Positions 9,020 to 17,112 of a stretch of 64,000 bases of DNA are shown here, piece by piece. Under the pieces are notes generated by a model. The model saw nothing but the letters and a program-made list of their open reading frames with translations, was not told the DNA's origin and did no database searches. The position numbers and the translations under genes were made by a program. This DNA is from Bacillota bacterium (GTDB lineage: Bacteria > Bacillota > Clostridia > Acetivibrionales > DSM-1351): assembly GCA_023439045.1 (NCBI GenBank), contig JAEXOY010000036.1, positions 1 through 64,000 on the forward strand. Direction: 5' to 3'. Position 1 is the stretch's first letter; every line of letters starts with the position of its first letter.

Positions 9020-9649
9020 CTATAGAATAAACCGCTGTAGATAAGAAAAAATATACAATGCTGGTGTTCTTATTATAATGCTAAACACATTAGTTACTGC
9101 TAATATCAGGAATACAAACATGCTATACTGCTCCATTATTGCAAATATTCTATACTTCCAAGTATTTATCAGATTTGATAGTATTGCATAGCCATCAAAG
9201 AATGGTATTGGAAGCAGGTTTAAAACAAACAGTATCACATTAATAAATGCTGAATACGTAAAAACATCTATTATTGTTGAACTTAATGATGAGTATGAGT
9301 TTACAACACCTGTAACAATTAGTAGTTTTAATATAAAAAGAAAAACCGCAGCTACTATTAAATTCATTACAGGTCCCGCAGCGGATACAAGGATATGGTC
9401 TCTTCGCGGTTTTCTGAAATTACGGGTATTAATCTGAACAGGCTTAGCCCAGCCAAACCCAACAAGTAAAATAAATATAAATCCTATCCAGTCTATATGC
9501 ACCCTTGGGTCAAACGAAAGCTTGCCCTGCATTCTAGGGGTTCTATCTCCAAGTTTGTCTGCTACAATTGCATGTGCATACTCATGAAAAACAAACCCTA
9601 CCAATATTCCTGGAACCGACATTAAGCCAGTTATTAAAAAATCAAACAT
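9020..9649 (-). CDS. Site-2 protease family (M50) membrane metalloprotease
   Basis: A 209-residue polytopic protein with ATG behind AAAGGAAGGA. The zinc motif H22-E-Y-A-H26 lies at the end of the first hydrophobic segment. The second metal-ligand motif appears as NLLPIPFFDGY near residue 150. This compact type (YwhC/Rv-like, without a PDZ domain) is common in Firmicutes next to or near scpA, as here. It would cleave membrane-embedded substrates; the target is unknown. Confidence 0.88.
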   Translation of the reverse strand: MFDFLITGLMSVPGILVGFVFHEYAHAIVADKLGDRTPRMQGKLSFDPRVHIDWIGFIFILLVGFGWAKPVQINTRNFRKPRRDHILVSAAGPVMNLIVAAVFLFILKLLIVTGVVNSYSSLSSTIIDVFTYSAFINVILFVLNLLPIPFFDGYAILSNLINTWKYRIFAIMEQYSMFVFLILAVTNVFSIIIRTPALYIFSYLQRFIL

Positions 9650-9789
9650 CTATAATCCTTCCTTTCAAAAGAAGTATAACCCAAACACCAAAATATTAAT
9701 TTATTTATTCTAACAGATTACACAAATTCAAGCAATACCAAAGCATAGCGACGATGATAGCTTAATATATGATACAATCTATACATATA

Positions 9790-9933
9790 AGTTAGTGCAA
9801 ATATAAAAATTAGTGCATCTATAAACAATTAGTGCATCTATAAACAGTTAGCGCATCTATAAACAATTAGCGCATCTATAAACAATTAGTGCATCTACAA
9901 ACAAATTAGTGCATCTATAAACAATTAGCGCAT
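9790..9933. repeat. 19-bp intergenic minisatellite, about 7 copies
   Basis: Exact period-19 copies of ATTAGTGCATCTATAAACA or one- or two-base variants (GTTAGC, ATTAGC, CTACAA) run from 9809 to 9923. A diverged unit precedes them from 9790 and a truncated one follows. The array occupies the divergent region between the site-2 protease and scpA. There are no unique spacers, so this is not a CRISPR array. The rest of 9650-10075 holds nothing else that I can support. Confidence 0.9.
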
Positions 9934-10075
9934 ACAAGATTAATACATACGCAATCTATAACAATACTTATGAACCATCCTTATAAATATACGTACACTT
10001 GTAATTATTGACTGTTTTATGATAATATTATTTTCATGTTAGCGTATATTTCCCGAAAGGATTGTAATACATCAA

Positions 10076-10870
10076 ATGGAGAGTTCTCTTACAAAGGCTT
10101 GTACACTAAAACTAGATAATTTTGAGGGTCCGTTTGACTTGCTTTTTCACTTGTTTGAAAAAAACCAGGTAAATATATACGATATACCAATAAACGATAT
10201 AACTGATCAGTATTTGGATTATCTATATGCCATGCAACAGCTGGACCTCGAGGTAGCAAGTGAATTTCTTTTAATGGCCGCAACACTTTTGCATATCAAG
10301 TCAAAAATGTTGCTTCCTGAAAAGAAGGAACAAAAGGAAGAGGAGCTTGACCCTAGAGAAGAGCTCATAAGACGACTTGTTGAATACAAGAGGTATAAAC
10401 AGTTTACTACCGAGCTCAGAGTTTTAGAAGAAAAGTGGGACAAGTCAATAACAAGGCTTCCGGAATCACTAGAGATCCCTGTAAAGGAAGATTTGCTTGA
10501 ACTGGACTCTCAAATACTGAGACAGCAATATATCAACATACTAGAGCGCAATAGAAAGAAGATTAATGTTGGGGCCAAAAATATCACCAAGCTTATAGAG
10601 CATGAAAAGGTTTCTCTTAGAAGTAAGATGAGAGAGGTAATAAAACAGCTAATCAGTAAAGTTTCATTTAAATTTTCTGATTTGTTCTCACTGAAAAAGA
10701 AGTCAAAGACTGAAGTAATAACAGGGTTTATGGCCATACTTGAACTGGCAAGAATGAAGAGGGTTACTTTGGAGCAAAAAAATCAGTTTTCTGATATTAA
10801 CATTGTAAGTTGCCATGAAGATAATAATGAAGATTTTGCAGAACATCTTGACGATATTAAGGAATTCTAA
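10076..10870 (+). CDS. scpA: Segregation and condensation protein A
   Basis: A 264-residue ScpA kleisin, which bridges the SMC dimer and with ScpB forms the condensin needed for chromosome segregation. The N-terminus FEGPFDLLFHLFEKNQVNIYDI and the SMC-binding helix region to about residue 90 (EFLLMAATLLHIKSKMLLP) are typical. A charged middle and a C-terminal winged helix (VITGFMAILELARMKRVTLEQ) follow. A GAAAGG site lies rather far (about 16 bases) from the ATG. scpB follows after 121 bases, so the two probably form one transcript. Confidence 0.93.
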   Translation: MESSLTKACTLKLDNFEGPFDLLFHLFEKNQVNIYDIPINDITDQYLDYLYAMQQLDLEVASEFLLMAATLLHIKSKMLLPEKKEQKEEELDPREELIRRLVEYKRYKQFTTELRVLEEKWDKSITRLPESLEIPVKEDLLELDSQILRQQYINILERNRKKINVGAKNITKLIEHEKVSLRSKMREVIKQLISKVSFKFSDLFSLKKKSKTEVITGFMAILELARMKRVTLEQKNQFSDINIVSCHEDNNEDFAEHLDDIKEF

Positions 10871-10991
10871 TCGACTTAGATTTTAGCTGTTTAACAATTA
10901 TTTTTTACCAATTATGTTTTTAGTAATTTTGTTTTTAATAAATATGTTTTTATCAAATAATAATTTTGCATTTATATATTGAGGGATAACA

Positions 10992-11588
10992 ATGGAAATT
11001 ACAACAATTGAATCAATTATTGAAAGCCTGCTATTTTCTTCAGGTGACCCAATAGCATTGGACAAGATTTGCGAAATATTAGAATTGGACAGAAAAACAA
11101 CAAGAAGTATTCTCAAAAACATGATGGATAGCTATAGCACTGCAAACAGAGGCTTTATTATCAGGCAGCTTGATGATAAGTACCAGCTGTGCTCAAATCC
11201 TGAGTATTTTGAATACGTATCAAAGCTGTACCAGATCAGACAAAAGCAATCGCTGTCCCAGGCAGCATATGAGGTTTTGGCTATAGTTGCCTATAATCAG
11301 CCAGTTACAAGAGCAAAAATTGAACAAATAAGAGGCGTTAACTCTGATAGCGCAGTAACCCGACTGCTCGAAAGAAATTTGATAAAGGAAGCAGGCAAAT
11401 TGGACGTGCCTGGCAAGCCTAGACTGTATGAAACAACTGAGGAGTTCTTGAAATGTTTTGGTTTCAAGTCGGTAAGCGAGCTTCCTTTACTAGAGATCGA
11501 GGATTTAAGCGAGTTAAATATGGAGCTTGCAGGAGAAAGCCAATTGAGCTCACCTCAACAAAGTAATGAAATCTCCAAGGAGAATTAG
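10992..11588 (+). CDS. scpB: Segregation and condensation protein B
   Basis: A 198-residue ScpB with two winged-helix domains. The conserved ESLLFSSGDPI and ALDKICEILE segments at the N-terminus and YEVLAIVAYNQPVTRAKIEQIRGVNSD (about residues 90-117) are clear, followed by LLERNLIKEAGKLDVPGKPRLY. It dimerises and binds the ScpA kleisin in the SMC complex. ATG is preceded by TTGAGGG. The C-terminal ~35 residues are acidic and probably disordered. Confidence 0.94.
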   Translation: MEITTIESIIESLLFSSGDPIALDKICEILELDRKTTRSILKNMMDSYSTANRGFIIRQLDDKYQLCSNPEYFEYVSKLYQIRQKQSLSQAAYEVLAIVAYNQPVTRAKIEQIRGVNSDSAVTRLLERNLIKEAGKLDVPGKPRLYETTEEFLKCFGFKSVSELPLLEIEDLSELNMELAGESQLSSPQQSNEISKEN

Positions 11589-11723
11589 TAGTTGGGGCAA
11601 CTTAATTAACAATCTTAAAATTTGTAACTAAGACACATTATTAATAGCTAAAGATATGCCTGATTAATTAGTAGTCTCAAAATCAAAATATATGTCAACA
11701 ATAACCATGGGAGTATTTATAAA

Positions 11724-12437
11724 ATGAAGCCTATGGTTATTTTTATTTTGCTGGTCTTTGAGTTGTTAGTTTTTATACTGTTTATTCTAAAGCTTACGGT
11801 AGGAGTTTCCTATACGTTATCTAATAGTACTCAAAAGTTGGTTTTGACCTTTTATTTCTTTAGGCGAAGGCTTATAAAAAGCTTGCAACTATATCCAAAG
11901 AGAGCTGTAACAAGGAAGCACAAAAAGAAGAATGTTAGATCTAATTTTATTAAAAGGAAGTTAGACAAAGTAGAAGCAAAACTAAAGGAGCAGTCAAAAA
12001 ATCTTAAGCCTAATGCAATTATAGAGATACTAAACGACTTGAAAAAATTATACTTTAAAGAAATCAGGTCTATTCTACGCAAAGCAATTGTCATTTTAGA
12101 TTTCAGATTAAAACTCAAAGAAGGTACAGGCGATGCAAGTCACACTGCACTTTTATATGGTTTTCTTTGTAGCATTGTAGGTGTAATTACCAGTACTCTT
12201 TTTAATGAATTTAAAACAGAAAATAAGCAGATAGACATAACGACTAATTTCAGTGAGAAGACTATAGAAGCTGACTTTAACTGCATACTCAGCATAAAAA
12301 TTGGCAATATTATTTTGGTAGGAATTATATTTCTGAAATGGATAATTAAAAACATAAAAGGCGGTGATAAGTTTGTCAAATCATCCAATAGAAGGACTTA
12401 TGACAACTGCAATGCAAAGCATCAAGGAAATGGTTGA
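11724..12437 (+). CDS. DUF2953 domain protein
   Basis: A 237-residue protein with an N-terminal transmembrane segment (about residues 3-27), a Lys/Arg-rich middle, and a second weakly hydrophobic part near the C-terminus (IGNIILVGIIFLKWIIKNI). It matches in layout the DUF2953 protein (YtfI type) that precedes ytfJ in many spore formers; the family function is not established. Its last 65 bases overlap the start of the GerW/YtfJ gene in another frame, implying translational coupling. A role in sporulation is inferred from this neighbour only. Confidence 0.7.
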   Translation: MKPMVIFILLVFELLVFILFILKLTVGVSYTLSNSTQKLVLTFYFFRRRLIKSLQLYPKRAVTRKHKKKNVRSNFIKRKLDKVEAKLKEQSKNLKPNAIIEILNDLKKLYFKEIRSILRKAIVILDFRLKLKEGTGDASHTALLYGFLCSIVGVITSTLFNEFKTENKQIDITTNFSEKTIEADFNCILSIKIGNIILVGIIFLKWIIKNIKGGDKFVKSSNRRTYDNCNAKHQGNG

Positions 12438-12810
12438 TGTAAATACAATTGTAGGAGATGCAGTACAGTCACCAGATGGGACAGTAATAATCCCAATTTC
12501 AAAGGTAAGCTTTGGTTTTGCAGCCGGTGGTGGAGAATACTCAGAGCCTATTAAGGGACTAGAAAATTGTACTAAGTTTCCATTCGCAGGCGGTAGTGGT
12601 GCCGGAGTATCAATTAACCCCGTTGCATTCATGGTGGTAGGCCAAAATCAAGTAAAGCTTCTGCCAATAAATATGTGTCAATCATCCTTAGACAAAGTAA
12701 TTGACCTGGTACCTGGGCTTATTGAAAAAGCAAATGAATTGCTAAAATCCAGAATGGATAAATCAAAGAACACAACTTCCGATGTAGATGATTATCGTGA
12801 AGAAGAATAA
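12373..12810 (+). CDS. ytfJ: GerW family sporulation protein YtfJ
   Basis: A 145-residue protein. I choose the TTG at 12373, behind AAGGCGGTGA, because it gives the N-terminus LSNHPIEGLMTTAM that matches YtfJ; a GTG at 12364 is the alternative. The family core IVGDAVQSPDGTVIIPISKVSFGFAAGGGE and GSGAGVSINPVAFMVVG are intact. In Bacillus, YtfJ/GerW is made in the forespore and affects spore germination. The gene begins inside the DUF2953 gene. The C-terminal tail is charged and variable. Confidence 0.92.
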   Translation: MSNHPIEGLMTTAMQSIKEMVDVNTIVGDAVQSPDGTVIIPISKVSFGFAAGGGEYSEPIKGLENCTKFPFAGGSGAGVSINPVAFMVVGQNQVKLLPINMCQSSLDKVIDLVPGLIEKANELLKSRMDKSKNTTSDVDDYREEE

Positions 12811-12821
12811 GCAGTGTATAG

Positions 12822-12864
12822 CCTTGGCAGGAGATACTTTAAAATACATCCTGCCAGGGTAGTT
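12822..12864 (+). terminator. Terminator-like hairpin after ytfJ
   Basis: An 11-bp stem (CCTTGGCAGGA paired with TCCTGCCAGGG, one G-U pair) encloses a 16-base AT-rich loop. The following GTAGTTTAAT is only a weak U tract. It lies 12 bases after the ytfJ stop and separates this operon from rluB. Confidence 0.6.
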
Positions 12865-12954
12865 TAATAGACAGTCAAACTGTCAAAATACAACTTGACT
12901 GTACATAGTTACAATATTAAAATTACCTTAAACATAATACCGAAAGGAATAATC

Positions 12955-13659
12955 ATGAGATTGCAAAAATACCTTTCTCAGTCTGGCGTAGCTTCTAGGA
13001 GAGCCTCTGAGGAAATGATAAAACAAGGGCGCGTTTTTGTAAATGGTAAGGCCATTACTGAGATGGGCTATATTGTTCTTGAAAATGATTGCGTCGCAGT
13101 TGACGGTACTATAATTTCAAAAAGTGAACAAAAGGTTTATCTTATGCTTAATAAGCCTGTAGGCTATGTTTCTACAGCAAAGGATCAGTTCGGTAGACCT
13201 ACTGTGATTGATTTAGTAAAGGGTATAAAGCAAAGACTATACCCTGTTGGTAGACTTGACTATGATACTTCTGGCTTAATAATACTCACTAATGATGGTG
13301 ATTTTACATATAGTCTAACCCATCCGAAGCATGAAATAGACAAGCTTTATGAAGCTACTGTCAGTGGCCACCCTTCAGACGAGGATATAAAAAGGTTTGA
13401 AAATGGATTAAAAATCGAAGATTATCTGACCTCCAAAGCTCAATTCAAGGTAAAGAGTAAGCTTGATAACAGAACTATTGTTGAGATTACTATTCATGAG
13501 GGCAAAAATAGACAGGTAAGAAAAATGTGTGAGGCCATAGGACATAAGGTACTTAGCCTTAAAAGAATTGCTATTGGAGAGGTAAAACTGGGAGATTTAG
13601 AAGAGGGTAAATGGAGAGAGTTAACGGTAGAGGAGCTTAATCTACTGGGTAAGATTTAA
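12955..13659 (+). CDS. rluB: 23S rRNA pseudouridine synthase RluB
   Basis: The start is the ATG at 12955, behind GAAAGGA; the upstream TTG at 12895 lacks a site. The 234-residue protein has an N-terminal S4 RNA-binding domain (MRLQKYLSQSGVASRRASEEMI) and the RsuA/RluB/E/F catalytic domain. The active-site Asp is in the motif GRLDYDTSGLIILTNDG, followed by GKNRQVRKMCEAIGH. It converts a uridine in the 23S rRNA peptidyl-transferase region to pseudouridine. RluB rather than RluE/F is inferred from length and from placement after scpAB, as in many Firmicutes. Confidence 0.9.
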   Translation: MRLQKYLSQSGVASRRASEEMIKQGRVFVNGKAITEMGYIVLENDCVAVDGTIISKSEQKVYLMLNKPVGYVSTAKDQFGRPTVIDLVKGIKQRLYPVGRLDYDTSGLIILTNDGDFTYSLTHPKHEIDKLYEATVSGHPSDEDIKRFENGLKIEDYLTSKAQFKVKSKLDNRTIVEITIHEGKNRQVRKMCEAIGHKVLSLKRIAIGEVKLGDLEEGKWRELTVEELNLLGKI

Positions 13660-13859
13660 GCTTATCTAGCGATATTCATCTTTTTAACAGCAATAATTAG
13701 TATTAAAATAAATGCTTGTTAGTAATTAGTAATTATATATTGAATTAACCAAACAAATTAATTTGTACTGCTTTGATATTTACGGATTAACCAATTAAAT
13801 TATATTGAAGTAAGATATTATATTTAAGTAATCTATAATATTGATTTAGGAGAAAACAA

Positions 13860-14426
13860 ATGTGTATTATAAAGAATTCATTAAATCAGGCTCATAGTAT
13901 AGTTGAAAGTATTGTAAAGCCTGGAGATGTTGTTATTGATGCTACAGCTGGCAACGGAAACGATACTCTTTTTCTCGCAAAGCTTGTGGGTCAGACGGGA
14001 AAGGTTTATTCCTTTGACATTCAAGAAAAGGCAATCAATGCTACTATAAAAAAACTTGAAGAAAACAATATGCAAGATAATGTTGAGCTAGTACATTCTG
14101 GCCATGAAAATATATCAAAATATGTTCACTCAAGTGTAAAAGTTGTAATGTTTAACCTTGGATATTTACCTGGCGGAGATCACAATATTGGAACTCGGGG
14201 GGATACAACAATTGAGGCGATCAAAGCTTCTCTTGACCTGCTAGTAGTACATGGTATTTTGTGCATGGTAGTATACTATGGAGGGGATAGCGGGTTTGAT
14301 GAAAAAAATGAGGTTTTAAACTATATTGAGTCTATTGATTGCAAGAGATTTACTGTTATGAAGACAGAGTTCGTAAATCAGATAAACTGTCCTCCGATAC
14401 TTGTTTGCATTGAAAAGCTTGCATAA
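13860..14426 (+). CDS. mnmM: tRNA 5-(aminomethyl)-2-thiouridine methyltransferase MnmM (YtqB-like)
   Basis: A 188-residue class I SAM-dependent methyltransferase. The SAM-binding motif DATAGNGNDTLFLA is near residue 30, SFDIQEKAI near 60, and the family-specific FNLGYLPGGDH near 98-108. This is the YtqB/rRNA-methylase-like family. B. subtilis YtqB is known as MnmM, which makes the final methylation of mnm5s2U at the tRNA wobble position. ATG follows AGGAGAAAA. No other tRNA-modification gene is adjacent. Confidence 0.85.
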   Translation: MCIIKNSLNQAHSIVESIVKPGDVVIDATAGNGNDTLFLAKLVGQTGKVYSFDIQEKAINATIKKLEENNMQDNVELVHSGHENISKYVHSSVKVVMFNLGYLPGGDHNIGTRGDTTIEAIKASLDLLVVHGILCMVVYYGGDSGFDEKNEVLNYIESIDCKRFTVMKTEFVNQINCPPILVCIEKLA

Positions 14427-14577
14427 GGTATGTTATGGTTTTTAGTTATCGGTCTGATTTTTATGATATCAACTGTATATGTAGCTATAAGTGAACCCAA
14501 AAAAGTAACTAATCACTAAGCAAGGGTTTGCTAAGTTAAGTGAAATACAAATAGAATTTAAGAATTGTACTAGAATT

Positions 14578-14625
14578 AAAAAGCTTCTACATAATAGTTT
14601 AACCTATTAAGTAGAAGCTTTTTAA
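14578..14625 (+). terminator. Rho-independent terminator
   Basis: A 12-bp stem AAAAGCTTCTAC/GTAGAAGCTTTT with a 20-base loop is followed by a run of five T. It shares 19 identical bases with the minus strand of the hairpin at 8785. The remaining 318-base gap between mnmM and ahpC (14427-14744) shows nothing else that I can support. Confidence 0.75.
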
Positions 14626-14744
14626 TCTAAAATTGTTAACCACATAGTTATGTCAATTAAACTCAAAAAGTATTTTTACTTATATTGAATATAAATAATT
14701 CTTCTGAAAATAATAATTATGAAAAAACAAAGGAGGTATTATTT

Positions 14745-15308
14745 ATGCCATTAGTTGGAAGCTCACTTCAAGACTTTAAAGTACAATCATATCACAATGG
14801 GGAGTTTAAAGAGGTTTCTCTAGAAAGTATAAAAGGGCATTGGTCAGTTTTTGTATTTTATCCTGCTGACTTTACATTTATCTGCCCTACAGAACTCGGT
14901 GACCTTGCAGATAATTATGAAGAATTTAAAAAAATAGATTGCGAGGTATATTCTGTTTCTACTGATACACATTTTGTTCATAAGGCGTGGGCAGATACTT
15001 CTGATACTATTGCAAAAATTAAGTACCCTATGCTTGCAGACCCTACTGCAAAGCTTGCCAGAATGTTTGATGTACTAATAGAGGAAGAAGGGTTAGCTCT
15101 TCGAGGTACGTTTATTGTAAACCCCGAAGGAGTTATCAAAGCAATGGAAGTCAATGACAATAGCATTGGACGAGATGCGCAAGAATTGTTGAGAAAAGTT
15201 CAAGCTGCACAGTTTGTTGCTAAGCATGGTGATCAGGTTTGTCCTGCTAAGTGGAAACCAGGAGAAGAAACACTCACACCAAGCCTTGATTTGATAGGTA
15301 AACTATAA
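14745..15308 (+). CDS. ahpC: Alkyl hydroperoxide reductase subunit C (peroxiredoxin)
   Basis: The start is the ATG at 14745, behind a perfect AAAGGAGG; an upstream in-frame TTG at 14685 would add 20 Asn-rich residues without support. The result is 187 residues, the exact usual AhpC length. Peroxidatic Cys47 lies in FTFICPTEL and resolving Cys166 in DQVCPAKW, so it is a typical 2-Cys peroxiredoxin reducing H2O2 and organic peroxides. A strong terminator follows, so the downstream AhpF-like reductase has its own or read-through transcription. Together they form a peroxide-detoxification pair. Confidence 0.96.
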   Translation: MPLVGSSLQDFKVQSYHNGEFKEVSLESIKGHWSVFVFYPADFTFICPTELGDLADNYEEFKKIDCEVYSVSTDTHFVHKAWADTSDTIAKIKYPMLADPTAKLARMFDVLIEEEGLALRGTFIVNPEGVIKAMEVNDNSIGRDAQELLRKVQAAQFVAKHGDQVCPAKWKPGEETLTPSLDLIGKL

Positions 15309-15326
15309 ATTGTTACAGGAGATTTT

Positions 15327-15368
15327 GCTGTAAAACAGTGTTCTATTGCTGTTTTACAGCATTTTTTT
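15327..15368 (+). terminator. Strong rho-independent terminator after ahpC
   Basis: A perfect 12-bp stem GCTGTAAAACAG/CTGTTTTACAGC with a ten-base loop is followed by seven T. It lies 18 bases after the ahpC stop. Confidence 0.88.
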
Positions 15369-15479
15369 AGAATATAGGAGTTTATAAGTTTTAGAGTGTT
15401 ACAGAAGTGCAAGATAAAATAGTAAAATAAGCACTGAACGGATTTGCGAAGTAAATTTTCTTAGAATGGAGTTTTATAT

Positions 15480-17108
15480 ATGAGTAATCAAAAATATGAC
15501 CTTATTATACTGGGTAGCGGCTGTGCAGGACTTACAGCAGGTATTTATGCAGGGCGAGCTAGGCTTCATACATTGATTTTAGAATCAGGAAAATTTGGCG
15601 GACAAGCAGCCACAACCCATGAAATTGGAAATTATCCAGGAGTACCTGACATAGAGGGTTCTAAGCTTATGGAGAAAATGCTTGAACAAGCAAAGTCCTT
15701 TGGTACTCAATTTATACAAGCTAATGTTCAAAGCGTTGATTTATCAGGTGAAATTAAGAAAATTATAACTGATAACGGTACACTTGAAGCATATGCAGTA
15801 ATTATAGCAACTGGAGCAACTCCAAGAAAACTAGGCTTTGATGGGGAAGAAAAGTTTCGAGGGCGAGGAGTTGGCTATTGTGCAACGTGCGACGGTTTCT
15901 TTTTTCAAGACAAAGATATTTTTGTAATTGGTGGAGGAAACAGTGCGGCTGAAGAAGCACTGTTTTTAACCAAGTTTGGTAAAAAAGTTACTATTCTTGT
16001 GAGAAAAGATGCATTCCGATGCGAAAAATCAATTGAAAACAAAGTAATGTCGCACCCAAAGATTGAGGTAAGGTTTAATACCGAATTAATTCGTGCATTT
16101 GGTGAAAATTCGCTAAAGGGAGCAGAACTAAAGAATAACAAAACTGGCGAGGTAACAACCTATAACGTTTCAGAAGAGGATGGAATATTTGGCATATTTA
16201 TTTTTGTTGGTTATGAGCCTGCTTCAAAACTATTTAGCGGACAAGTAGATTTAGACGAAGCAGGGTATGTTAACACAAATGAAAAGTTGCAGTGCAGTAT
16301 ACCTGGTGTTTACGCAGCAGGAGATATTCGCCTTAAAGAATTACGTCAGTTAGTTACAGCCACATCTGACGGTGCTATTGCTGCTGTTCAGGCAGAAAAA
16401 TACATCTTAGAGTACAAAGATAAAAATGGTATAAAGGATACTACTCCTCCAGTTGCACAGCAACATGAAACTACAACAAAAGGTTCTAGCAGTTTAATAT
16501 CTGATGATCTCTTTTCACAAGTAAAGCAGGTTTTTTCAAAATTACAAAATGAATGTGTTTTAATTATGATGAAAGATGAACACCCAAAATCAAACGAGTT
16601 GGAAAATTTCCTTTCTGAATTATGTAAATGTAGCGATTACGTAAAGTTAAAGGTATATCAAAAGGATGAGTGTCCCGTATCCTTTGAACGCGGCCCTGCG
16701 TTTGCCATATGTGGGAAAGATGAAAATGATAGCGGAGTAAAATTCAGCGGTATTCCTGCAGGACATGAATTTAACTCATTAATTCTAGGAATATATAATT
16801 TTGCAGGACCGGGCCAGGCACTAGATGACACAATTAAACAACGCATTTCTCAAATCAATAAGCTTATAAAATTACAAATTTGCATATCATTATCGTGTCA
16901 TTTTTGTCCTGACGTTGTTATATCAGCCCAACGAATTGCAATACTAAACACAAATGTAAGTGCAGAAATGATTGACATTGCATTGTTCCCTGAATTTAGA
17001 AGTAAGTATAACATTATGAGTGTACCGGCTTTAATTATTAATGAAAAAGATATTCTATTTGGTGCTCAAACCATGGAACAAATTATAACTGCTATTGAAA
17101 AGGTATAA
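15480..17108 (+). CDS. AhpF-like peroxiredoxin reductase with permuted domains
   Basis: A 542-residue fusion. Residues ~1-315 are a thioredoxin-reductase-type flavoprotein: FAD motif LGSGCAGLTAG, redox pair C134-A-T-C137 in GYCATCDGFF, NADPH motif GGGNSAAEEA, and C-terminal AAGDIR. A linker (~320-345) leads to about 195 residues resembling the tandem thioredoxin-fold N-terminal domain of AhpF. Its active site is C473-H-F-C476-P in SLSCHFCPDVV. In classical AhpF this domain is N-terminal; here the order is reversed. It should pass electrons from NAD(P)H to AhpC encoded just upstream. An MFS gene follows after 4 bases. Confidence 0.9.
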   Translation: MSNQKYDLIILGSGCAGLTAGIYAGRARLHTLILESGKFGGQAATTHEIGNYPGVPDIEGSKLMEKMLEQAKSFGTQFIQANVQSVDLSGEIKKIITDNGTLEAYAVIIATGATPRKLGFDGEEKFRGRGVGYCATCDGFFFQDKDIFVIGGGNSAAEEALFLTKFGKKVTILVRKDAFRCEKSIENKVMSHPKIEVRFNTELIRAFGENSLKGAELKNNKTGEVTTYNVSEEDGIFGIFIFVGYEPASKLFSGQVDLDEAGYVNTNEKLQCSIPGVYAAGDIRLKELRQLVTATSDGAIAAVQAEKYILEYKDKNGIKDTTPPVAQQHETTTKGSSSLISDDLFSQVKQVFSKLQNECVLIMMKDEHPKSNELENFLSELCKCSDYVKLKVYQKDECPVSFERGPAFAICGKDENDSGVKFSGIPAGHEFNSLILGIYNFAGPGQALDDTIKQRISQINKLIKLQICISLSCHFCPDVVISAQRIAILNTNVSAEMIDIALFPEFRSKYNIMSVPALIINEKDILFGAQTMEQIITAIEKV

Positions 17109-17112
17109 AATT

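Noticed and set aside
9790..9933. CRISPR array
   Set aside because: Units follow each other directly with no unique spacers, the unit is only 19 bp and has no palindrome, and no cas genes are present.
14427..14577. Short membrane peptide ORF after mnmM
   Set aside because: The frame starting at 14431 stops after 11 codons, and no other frame has a ribosome binding site.
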